A stretch of DNA of 64,000 nt, taken from NCBI RefSeq assembly GCF_029502005.1, contig NZ_JAMQOT010000008.1:1-64000 (forward strand), in the 5' to 3' direction. The DNA is from Natrinema salsiterrestre (GTDB lineage Archaea; Halobacteriota; Halobacteria; Halobacteriales; Natrialbaceae). Below are positions 25,454-32,068 of the stretch, piece by piece; the stretch's first letter is position 1, and each line of letters begins with the position of its first letter. A program made the translations under genes and the position numbers. Under the pieces are notes generated by a model. The model worked only from the letters and a program-made list of their open reading frames with translations. It made no database searches and was not told the origin of the DNA.

Positions 25454-26059
25454 TCAGCGCAACTCGAGCGCGTCTTCTCCCGTCCGAACCAGCGACTCCC
25501 AGTCTCCGTCCTCGCGAACCGCCGGGAACGGGCGCGGCCGATCGGGCGTCTCAGACTTCTCCGCGAGCGGTCGCCGCCACCAGGCCACGTCGTGCCACTC
25601 GTCTTGGGTGTAGCCGATCCCCGGAAAGTCGACCAGTCGATCGAACCCCATCCGCTCGTGGAACCACTCCGTCTCGGGGTTCGGCACCGTCGTCACGGCG
25701 TAGCCGTCGCGGATTCCCTGCCGCTCGAGGACGGCGAACAGCGATTCGTACAGGCCCCGTCCGACGCCCGTCCCGCGAGCCGAGTCGGCGACGTAGACCG
25801 ACAGTTCGACGACCCACTCGTAGGCCCGGCGTTTCCGCAGCGGCCCCGCGTAGGCGTAGCCGACGACGTCGCCGTCGGCCTCGCAGACGAGCCACGGATG
25901 CGTCTCGAGGGTCGACGCGATCCTGTCGGCCATCTCGCTCTCGGTGGGCGGGGTCTCCTCGAAGGTGACCGCCGTCGACTCGCAGAAGGGGGCGTAGATG
26001 TCGCGGATCGCGGCCGCGTCGTCCGCGGTCGCGACTCGAATCCGAGCGTCGGATGCCAT
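25454..26059 (-). CDS. GNAT N-acetyltransferase, phosphinothricin/methionine-sulfone type
   Basis: The 201-residue protein shows an N-terminal RVATADDAAAIRDIYAPFCE block, motif A as YVADSARGTGVGRGLYESLF, and a C-terminal FHERMGFDRLVDFPGIG. The order matches the PAT/MnaT branch of GNAT acetyltransferases, which acetylate small amines such as phosphinothricin, methionine sulfone or related toxic metabolites. The start at 26059 (MASDARIRVAT) is preferred; longer in-frame starts are not family-like. Convergent with the HAD gene, with 4 bases between stops. Confidence 0.85.
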   Translation of the reverse strand: MASDARIRVATADDAAAIRDIYAPFCESTAVTFEETPPTESEMADRIASTLETHPWLVCEADGDVVGYAYAGPLRKRRAYEWVVELSVYVADSARGTGVGRGLYESLFAVLERQGIRDGYAVTTVPNPETEWFHERMGFDRLVDFPGIGYTQDEWHDVAWWRRPLAEKSETPDRPRPFPAVREDGDWESLVRTGEDALELR

Positions 26060-26321
26060 GGTCGCGGTTGCCACGGACTCGAAATAAGTCCGCCGAAGCG
26101 ACGTCGAGAATCGGCTGCGGCGCTGGTCGACGTGGACTGCCTCGAGAAGCCGACCGTTCCTCCGTCGTATCTTCACCTTGTGACCAGAACCACTTAAACG
26201 ACGAACGGAGGTCTCGAGTCGAGATATCGAGCCGTCAGTCGTACGGGACCTCCGGAATCGAGCGATCGGGGTAAACGATTTAGTCGAGTCAATCGTTAGC
26301 ATTCAACAGAGGGAGAGTGCG

Positions 26322-26531
26322 ATGTCCCTCGAGAACGAACCCACCCCGGAGACGCCGACGTGTTCGCGGTGCGGAATCGAGATGGAGCGCAGGGGAGCAG
26401 GCACCGAGAAACCGATTCCGCTCATCGGAAGCGAGCTCGAGTTCCAGCAGTTCGGCTGTCCCGAGTGCGGGCAGGGCGCTCGATTCGAGCGGAGCGTAGA
26501 CGAGGAGGAGTGGTCGCGAGCCGGCGTCTGA
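26322..26531 (+). CDS. small zinc-ribbon protein (69 aa)
   Basis: Two CxxC pairs, CSRC near residue 14 and CPEC near residue 46, make a simple zinc ribbon. The middle is hydrophobic-acidic (KPIPLIGSELEFQQF), and the end EEEWSRAGV is typical of haloarchaeal small zinc proteins. It is a solo gene between the acetyltransferase and the AEC transporter. The short protein may bind nucleic acid or a partner protein; neither is visible from sequence. Confidence 0.7.
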   Translation: MSLENEPTPETPTCSRCGIEMERRGAGTEKPIPLIGSELEFQQFGCPECGQGARFERSVDEEEWSRAGV

Positions 26532-26763
26532 GCGCAGCGCCCGCCGCGGGAGGTCCCCCGCTATCGGTCCGGAACCCTCGTGACTCGAGAGGCATCGCGC
26601 GTCAGCTCGACGGAACTGTCGGTACCGTAACCGTCGGTCCGGCCCGATCGCAAGTCCCATATCGGGTGCGGGAAGTAGCTGGCTGCGAATGCACACCGTC
26701 ACTGTCGGCCGACCGCTGGATCTCTCGAGTCGAACGCACCGAGACGAGGGTGACCGCTGATCG

Positions 26764-27723
26764 ATGGCGAATCTCGTCGGGATTTTCGGTTCCGCGGTCG
26801 GGCCGATCGTCGCCATCGCGGCGGTCGGCTACGTGCTGGCCACGGTCAAGGAGATCGACCCGCAGCCCCTGAACACGGCCGTCGTCTACGTACTGGCACC
26901 CGCGCTGGTCTTTCATAGCCTCGCCGTCACCGAGCTCGAGGCGGCGACGCTCCTCCGGGTGACCGTCGGGATCGTCGCCTTCACCGGAATCATGTGGGGA
27001 ATCGCCGAGCTCGCCGGCCGCGCCGTCGGCGAGCGCGAGCCCGCCCTGAGCGCGCTGGTGCTGGTCGCCATCTTCACGAATTCGGGGAACCTCGGCATCC
27101 CCGTCTCCGACTTCGCGTTCGGCGAGGTCGGCCGGCAGACGGCCGTGCTCTTCCTCTCGGTCCAGTCCGTGCTGATGTACACCGTCGGCGTCTACGTCGC
27201 CTCCCGGAGCAGCGGCTCCGCCGGCCTCGAGGGCGTGCGCCGCGTGTTCTACATCCCGCTCGTCTACGCCGTCATCGCGGCGCTGCTCGCGCGAGCGGCG
27301 GACGTCGTCCCCCCTGCTGACACCGCCGCGATGGAGACGCTCCAGCTCGTCGGCGACGCCTCGATCCCGCTCATGCTGCTCATTCTGGGGATCCAGCTCG
27401 CCCGCGCCGACACCGCCTCGGCCGTCTCGCGCGCTTGGCCCGCGACGGCGCTCAAGATGGGCGTCGCCCCGCTCGTCGGCCTCGGGGTCGCCTTCCTCGT
27501 CGGCTTCGAGAATCAGACCGTCGCGCGCGTGTTCGTCCTCGAGACCGCGATGCCGGCCGCCGTGACGCCGCTGATCCTCACCATCGAGTTCGCCGGGAGC
27601 GCTCGGACTGACGGGGTCCTCGTCTCCGAGTACGTCTCGACGTGCGTGTTCCTGACGACCCTGCTGGCGATTCCGGTACTCACCGCGCTGATCGCAGTGT
27701 TGCAGTCCGGCGTCGTGATCTGA
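26764..27723 (+). CDS. AEC-family permease (auxin efflux carrier type)
   Basis: The 319-residue protein has about ten transmembrane helices in two halves, starting with GIFGSAVGPIVAIAAVGYVL, and carries the family motif FTNSGNLGIPVSDFAFGEVG between helices 3 and 4 and a matching LETAMPAAVTPLILTIEFAG in the second half. AEC/BASS-fold permeases export or exchange small organic anions such as malate. No substrate gene is adjacent. The length and topology are normal for the family. Confidence 0.9.
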   Translation: MANLVGIFGSAVGPIVAIAAVGYVLATVKEIDPQPLNTAVVYVLAPALVFHSLAVTELEAATLLRVTVGIVAFTGIMWGIAELAGRAVGEREPALSALVLVAIFTNSGNLGIPVSDFAFGEVGRQTAVLFLSVQSVLMYTVGVYVASRSSGSAGLEGVRRVFYIPLVYAVIAALLARAADVVPPADTAAMETLQLVGDASIPLMLLILGIQLARADTASAVSRAWPATALKMGVAPLVGLGVAFLVGFENQTVARVFVLETAMPAAVTPLILTIEFAGSARTDGVLVSEYVSTCVFLTTLLAIPVLTALIAVLQSGVVI

Positions 27724-27911
27724 GTCGGTGCCTGCTCGAGCCCGATTACGGGCCGACCGCCCGACGGCAACCGTCGAGCGCGGCAGTCGCCGCTGGTGGA
27801 TTCGAGTGGTGTGTCGTGGATGCGATTCGACAGTGCACCGCCGAGCGATCGGCTTGCCGCCGAGACTCGAGCGGGGGCGCTCGAGCCTGTGGGATGGAAT
27901 TCGACCTCGAG

Positions 27912-28169
27912 TCAGTACTCGGAATCCTTCTCGAGCAGGCCGGGCGTGACCGTACAGCCGCAGGGAGAGGCGCTCGCCTCGAGCGGGCCGATGACTGAGA
28001 CGGCCCAGATGGGGGTGCCACAGAGGGGACAGTCGGGGAGCGCGGTGTCGAAGCGCTTCCGCGCCCGCTCGAGCGAGTACGGCGTGTCGCGGGTTCGAGT
28101 GGATTGCTCGCTGCTCGTGGAGTTCGCGTGCTCGCTCGAGGGTTCGGCAGAGGTGTGTTCGTCGCTCAT
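27912..28169 (-). CDS. CPxCG small zinc-type protein, copy 1 of a duplicated unit (85 aa)
   Basis: The C-terminal half has CPLCG at residues 47-51 and PCGC at 69-72, giving CX2C-X19-CXC, probably one zinc site. Copy 2 (57036-57260) has exactly the same spacing and shared residues LPDCPxCGxP, VxGP and PCGCxVxPGxL. The N-terminal 40 residues are disordered and Ser/Glu-rich. The frame is open to a GTG at 28241, but the ATG at 28169 has a GGAGG five bases before it, conserved in copy 2, so the start is set there. The gene shares a promoter block with a divergent structured RNA. Function is unknown; RNA binding would fit the context. Confidence 0.75.
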   Translation of the reverse strand: MSDEHTSAEPSSEHANSTSSEQSTRTRDTPYSLERARKRFDTALPDCPLCGTPIWAVSVIGPLEASASPCGCTVTPGLLEKDSEY

Positions 28170-28174
28170 CGTGC

Positions 28175-28179
28175 CCTCC
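28175..28179 (-). promoter_or_regulatory. ribosome binding site deciding the start of the CPxCG gene, copy 1
   Basis: GGAGG on the minus strand lies five bases before the ATG at 28169. Around it, GGAGGGCACGATGAGCGAC differs from copy 2 by a single base, so this part is conserved along with the promoter. Leadered translation with a Shine-Dalgarno site is the minority mode in haloarchaea. Confidence 0.7.
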
Positions 28180-28230
28180 GAGGTTGCCGTTGGCGGGCCG
28201 TGTGATCGGGTGCTGTCGCTGGTCGATTGA

Positions 28231-28272
28231 GTTGATTCCACTGTCGTTCGGGACGTTTATATCCCGATAGGA
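28231..28272. promoter_or_regulatory. shared bidirectional promoter block, copy 1
   Basis: These 42 bases match 57319-57360 at 41 positions. A TATA element TTTATAT (28256-28262) lies within CGGGA-CGTTTATA-TCCCG, a palindrome. Read rightward it predicts an RNA start near 28284, where the structured RNA begins; read leftward it predicts a start near 28233, where the conserved block ends, giving a 60-odd base leader for the CPxCG gene. Confidence 0.7.
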
Positions 28273-28283
28273 CGTACGTAATC

Positions 28284-28391
28284 ATGCTTCGGAACCCTTC
28301 CGGGTTTGGAAGCACGTCTCGGGTGTTTTGGGCACCCGGGGCATTTCGATACGCTACCCCCTGGTCGGGCGATTGGAGACGTGCTCCAATT
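28284..28391 (+). ncRNA. structured RNA, copy 1 of a duplicated family
   Basis: The predicted transcript begins 28 bases after the start of the TATA element. It folds into four successive hairpins: 28286-28313 (12-position stem with one G-G mismatch, loop TTCC), 28320-28338 (CGGGTG/CACCCG), 28338-28360 (GGGG/CCCC), and 28372-28390 (ATTGGAG/CTCCAAT). Copy 2 at 57372 keeps the first three with substitutions that preserve pairing. A 46-codon frame beginning at 28284 is broken by a stop in copy 2, so this is most likely non-coding. AT-rich DNA with a shared TTACTTATA follows both copies and may end transcription. The exact 3' end is unknown. Confidence 0.7.
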
Positions 28392-28644
28392 GAATGTTAT
28401 CGCACTATTACTTATAACTAATTCAAACGTTACTGATATCTATCCATTCTCAGCTCGAGTCCAGATTGTTCTCCGAAACGAACACTACCTGAGTAAGACC
28501 CCAGACACTACCACGGATCCCTGGTTTCGAGTCGAGGGAGGACACATCGGTCAGAGAGGGTGTTCAAATTGCCCGCCAGCAGTGTGGCTGTACGCCCATT
28601 TATATTCATTGAATTTTTTGATTGCGTACTAATATGATTGTAGC
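28392..28644. other. AT-richer spacer between the structured RNA and panB
   Basis: No ORF with coding character is present. It begins with the sequence containing TTACTTATA also found after RNA copy 2, and ends with a likely panB promoter (atttatatt near 28600, about 42 bases before the ATG, implying a short leader). Confidence 0.5.
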
Positions 28645-29472
28645 ATGCCACGGACTTCGATCCCGGATCTGTACGAAGCGTACCGCGAGGGCGAGACCCT
28701 GACGATGCTGACGGCCTACGACGCACCGATCGCGACGCACGTCGATCGCGGTGGCGTAGACATGATCCTCGTCGGGGACTCGGCCGGGCACAACCACCTC
28801 GGCTACGACGATACCCTCCCGGTGACGATGGAAGAAGCCCTCTCGAACACGGCCGCAGTCGACCGCGCCGTCGAGGACGCGATGGTCATCGCCGATCTGC
28901 CGTTCGGCAGTTACGGCCAGTCGATGGAGACCTCCGTCGAGAACGCCGTTCGCTTCGTGAAGGAAGCCGGAGCCGACGCGGTGAAGATCGAGACGGCACC
29001 CCACGGGGAGACTACCATCGAAATCGTCGACCACCTCACGGAACTCGGCATCCCGGTCCAGGGTCACGTGGGACTGACCCCACAGCGGATGAACCAGATC
29101 GGTGGCGGCTACGTCCAGGGGCGAGATCACGAGACATCGGCCGCCGTCGATGCGCTCGTCGAAACCGCCACGGAACTGGAAGCCGCCGGCGCGTTCTCCG
29201 TCGTTCTCGAGGCGGTTACGGAAGAGACCGGCAAGGCTGTAACCGAAGCGCTCGAGGTACCCACCATCGGCATCGGTGCCGGGCGGTACGTCAACGGACA
29301 AGTCCTCGTGATCACGGATCTACTGGGACTCGGCAGCGAATCCTACTCGCTCTCGAAACAGTACGCCGACCTCGACTCGACCATCCGGACTGCCGTCGAA
29401 TCGTACGTCTCCGACGTCGAGAACGGGGACTTCCCGGCGGAGGAAAACGTCTACGACCCGATGACCGATTGA
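28645..29472 (+). CDS. panB: 3-methyl-2-oxobutanoate hydroxymethyltransferase
   Basis: The 275-residue TIM-barrel enzyme adds a hydroxymethyl group from methylene-tetrahydrofolate (or an archaeal analogue) to 2-oxoisovalerate, making ketopantoate for coenzyme A. Motifs: MLTAYDAPIATHVDRGGVD, then DSAGHNHLGYDDTLPVTMEE with metal-binding Asp, VKIETAPHGETTIEIV, and a C-terminal GIGAGRYVNGQVLVITDLLG. Length is normal. The gene is monocistronic. No other CoA-synthesis gene is in the window except the UPF0200 kinase-like protein at 5620. Confidence 0.95.
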   Translation: MPRTSIPDLYEAYREGETLTMLTAYDAPIATHVDRGGVDMILVGDSAGHNHLGYDDTLPVTMEEALSNTAAVDRAVEDAMVIADLPFGSYGQSMETSVENAVRFVKEAGADAVKIETAPHGETTIEIVDHLTELGIPVQGHVGLTPQRMNQIGGGYVQGRDHETSAAVDALVETATELEAAGAFSVVLEAVTEETGKAVTEALEVPTIGIGAGRYVNGQVLVITDLLGLGSESYSLSKQYADLDSTIRTAVESYVSDVENGDFPAEENVYDPMTD

Positions 29473-29497
29473 CGCGGGGACCGGTCTGTAAGTCTAC

Positions 29498-29878
29498 CTA
29501 TTCGGGCTCCGCTTCTTCGATCGCGATACGGTCGTTCGCCACATCGTCGAACGCTTTATCCGACGAAACGAGCGGGTCCTCATCTGCGTAAGCCGCGTGG
29601 TACGCGTCGAAGGCGGTGAGCCCGTCCTGCTCCATGTAGTCTGCTGCCTGGAACAGAACGCCTTCGTCCTCGGGGACCGCTGCAATCTCGAGTGCATAAG
29701 TGAGCGCTTCCATCCGATCGAACTCGAATCGATCCGAAATTACGAGCAATTCGAGCAGCGTCGCCCGTGAAGTATAGATCTCTCCTTCGTTCTCGAGAGC
29801 GATCTTGGCCGCGCGATCCTGGAGCCAATCGTCATCTTTGACCAGTGCGACGAAGAAGTCCGTATCGGCGTAGAGCAT
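29498..29878 (-). CDS. VapC-like PIN-domain toxin, module 1
   Basis: The 126-residue PIN domain carries the expected acidic residues: D5 (MLYADTDFFVAL), E43 (ATLLELLVIS), D91 (GLTAFDAYHAAY) and D107 (SSDKAFDDV). Such proteins are Mg-dependent RNases, often cutting tRNA. The antitoxin-like AbrB gene ends three bases before its ATG, as in a normal toxin-antitoxin operon. Sequence differs clearly from the other two PIN proteins of the window (56594, 63591). Confidence 0.88.
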   Translation of the reverse strand: MLYADTDFFVALVKDDDWLQDRAAKIALENEGEIYTSRATLLELLVISDRFEFDRMEALTYALEIAAVPEDEGVLFQAADYMEQDGLTAFDAYHAAYADEDPLVSSDKAFDDVANDRIAIEEAEPE

Positions 29879-29881
29879 CGA

Positions 29882-30136
29882 CTATTCCTCAGTTACGTCG
29901 TCGACAGCCTCTTCTCGAGCGGCCGCACGCGCCTCTCGCTTGATTTCCGCGATCGATTTGTCGTCGAAGGCGTCGCCGACGGCGTCACGAAGTCCCTCGA
30001 TAGGGTCGTCCTTAAGCGGGATCAGCTCGACCCGATCATTTAGCTCGATGACGCGGTATCGGTCGCCGTGTTTCTCCCTGATCTCGTGCGGGATGACGAT
30101 TCGACCTCGATCGTCGGCTTCGGCCGTTTTGCTCAT
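29882..30136 (-). CDS. AbrB/MazE-type antitoxin, module 1
   Basis: The 84-residue protein begins MSKTAEADDRGRIVIPHEIR, the swapped-hairpin AbrB DNA-binding motif, and continues to a C-terminal Ala/Glu helix (KREARAAAREEAVDDVTEE) that should cover the toxin. The longer in-frame start (30187) is rejected because the AbrB motif normally begins within a few residues of the N-terminus. It is the first gene of the toxin-antitoxin operon and probably autorepresses it. Confidence 0.87.
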   Translation of the reverse strand: MSKTAEADDRGRIVIPHEIREKHGDRYRVIELNDRVELIPLKDDPIEGLRDAVGDAFDDKSIAEIKREARAAAREEAVDDVTEE

Positions 30137-30337
30137 CTTGGTCTCCACTACTGGGGGAACGAACAAAAATATTCCCACGTGAATCACTAGCTTCCCCTAT
30201 TACCCGTCACGGACTGAACTGCAGAAACTCGAAGCGATCGTTCCACTAAAATTACGCGCAACTGCTGACTCTCTGCGAGGAATCACGACAACGACGAAAA
30301 ATCAGCGACGCCGAAATCAGCTCGAGCCCGAGCCCCC

Positions 30338-32068
30338 TCAGTGACCGAAGTCGTGTGGGTTCAGCTCGGTGCCGTAGTTCTCGGCGTGGTCCTTGTACTC
30401 GATGAACCGCGGTGCGTCGGGGTCGAAGGGGCGCTGGAGGCTCTCGAAGGCCTTCTTCTTGTCCCAGCCCTGGAGCTTGCCGACCGCCGACTTGTCCTCG
30501 AGGTCGTGGTAGTCGAGTTTCGACTCGGTCATCTCCCAGGCGTCCATCCCCGTCTCGGTGCGGATGATGACGCTCGAGTAGTCGTCGCTCGAGCCGACGG
30601 AGCCGACGGTGATGTCCGAACAGAAGCCGGTGAAGTCGGCACACTCGTCACAGCCCTTGAGGGCCGCGTCGTGGAAGTTCTCGATGTCCTCCTCGACGAT
30701 CATCTCGCCCTCGTGGTCGTAGACCATCATCTTGCCGTTGAGGACGTCCATCTTGCCGATCTCTTCGGGTGCGATGTTCCGCTTCTCCTCCAGTTGCTCG
30801 CCCATGAGCTTCTGGTAGTTGAAGTTCTTCGTACACATCAGCGCGATCGTGTAGTCGACCGCGCGGATGCCCTCGTTTTGCTGCTGGTAGTCCCACTCGA
30901 AGTCCTGCAGGGCGCGGAGGCCCTCGATCTCGCAGGGGGTTCCGACGACTGCGAGGCTGAGCTCGTCCCAGGACTTGTCGGGAAGCTTGTGCTTCCACTG
31001 CTCGAGGTCGAGGTTGCCCAGCGCCATCGTCTGGTTGTAGACGGTGCCGGCGTTCTCGATGAGCTCCTCGGTCGTCGTCGCGAGGAAGCTCTCCGCCTTC
31101 CAGGCGTCCTCCTCGCTCTCGGTCGCGACGAGCGCACCGTCGATCTCGCCCTCCTCGAGGAGGGTCGCGAGGACGCCGGTGACGACGCCGCCGTCCTGGG
31201 CCTCGTCGGTCCAGTCGTCTTCGACCTTCGCGGAGAACTCCGTGATCGGGTCTCCGGCACCCTTGACGTTGTCCTCGCCGCCGGTGATCTTCCACTGGCG
31301 CTCGTAGCGCAGGCCGCCGCGGGGACAGAAGTCCCAACACATCGAACAGCCGGTACACATCTTGACCAGTTCCGGCAGGCCGTCGTCGCCGATGCCGATC
31401 GAGTCCGACGGGCAGGCGGCGACGCAGGTCCCGCACTGGATACAGCGACCCTCGTCGATGACGGCCTCGTCCAGCTCCATGAACCAGGTCTTCTCGTCCG
31501 GCGTCTCGATGTCGTTCATCCGCGACCGGATCGAGTAATCGGGCGTCTCGAGGTCGACGCCGTCCGGGATCCCGACGCGCGTGTCGGGCGAGCCGTTGTC
31601 GACGTCCTGGCTGACGTTCTCCGCGGGCTCGGTGAACTCGAGCTCGCCGAGTTCGCCCATCTCGTCGACGTTGGCGACGCCGGCTCCGTCGGTCGCGACG
31701 GGCGGCGTTTCGGACTCGCCATCGGTGTCGGCAGCCGTTTTCTCGCCGCAAGTGCAGGTGTTCGGCGAGCAACTCTCGCCGCTGGCTTCGGCAGCATCGT
31801 TACCGCCGTCCGTCGCAATGGCACCCTCTCGAGCGTGGTCCGTGTTCTCCCGGGAGCGGGACGCGCCGCCGTCGGCGTCGGGGACGATGACGGCGTCGTC
31901 ATCGTCGTCCGAGGTCGGAACGTGTGGGAATCGGCGTTCGTCCTCGCGGCTCGCGGCTTCGCCGTCTTCTCGCGGGCTTCGCCCGCTCGGACGGTCCGCG
32001 GAGCTTCGCTCCGCGCTACTCGCTTTATCCGAGGACTCACTGCGTTCGTCCTCGCCGTTAATCCCCAT
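30338..32068 (-). CDS. FrhB-type F420 dehydrogenase-like protein with two [4Fe-4S] clusters
   Basis: The 576-residue protein has an acidic, disordered N-terminal region (about 1-195, with an unusual C100-C105-C107 group), a double-cluster ferredoxin domain with CIQCGTCVAACP (209-219) and CTGCSMCWDFCP (238-248), then FrhB/FdhB-type domains (about 260-560) with GTPCEIEGLRALQDF and MCTKNFNYQKLMGEQL. FrhB-family proteins oxidise F420H2 through FAD and pass electrons to Fe-S clusters. It overlaps the siroheme reductase gene by 11 bases (32058-32068), so the two very likely form one complex. The N-terminal part was lengthened by hairpin repeats (31972-32015). Confidence 0.85.
   Translation of the reverse strand: MGINGEDERSESSDKASSAERSSADRPSGRSPREDGEAASREDERRFPHVPTSDDDDDAVIVPDADGGASRSRENTDHAREGAIATDGGNDAAEASGESCSPNTCTCGEKTAADTDGESETPPVATDGAGVANVDEMGELGELEFTEPAENVSQDVDNGSPDTRVGIPDGVDLETPDYSIRSRMNDIETPDEKTWFMELDEAVIDEGRCIQCGTCVAACPSDSIGIGDDGLPELVKMCTGCSMCWDFCPRGGLRYERQWKITGGEDNVKGAGDPITEFSAKVEDDWTDEAQDGGVVTGVLATLLEEGEIDGALVATESEEDAWKAESFLATTTEELIENAGTVYNQTMALGNLDLEQWKHKLPDKSWDELSLAVVGTPCEIEGLRALQDFEWDYQQQNEGIRAVDYTIALMCTKNFNYQKLMGEQLEEKRNIAPEEIGKMDVLNGKMMVYDHEGEMIVEEDIENFHDAALKGCDECADFTGFCSDITVGSVGSSDDYSSVIIRTETGMDAWEMTESKLDYHDLEDKSAVGKLQGWDKKKAFESLQRPFDPDAPRFIEYKDHAENYGTELNPHDFGH
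31972..32015. repeat. two adjacent perfect hairpins inside the FrhB-like coding region
   Basis: GCGGGC-TTC-GCCCGC (31972-31986) and CGCGGAGC-TTC-GCTCCGCG (31997-32015) follow each other within the disordered N-terminal coding part. Both have the cttcg-centred form common in haloarchaeal intergenic palindromic repeats; here they are translated as part of SAERSSADRPSGRSPREDG. Confidence 0.65.

Noticed and set aside
28284-28424. 46-codon ORF inside the structured RNA, copy 1
   Set aside because: Copy 2 has a stop after 15 codons, aligned codons change amino acids, and the changes preserve base pairing; a non-coding RNA explains it better.
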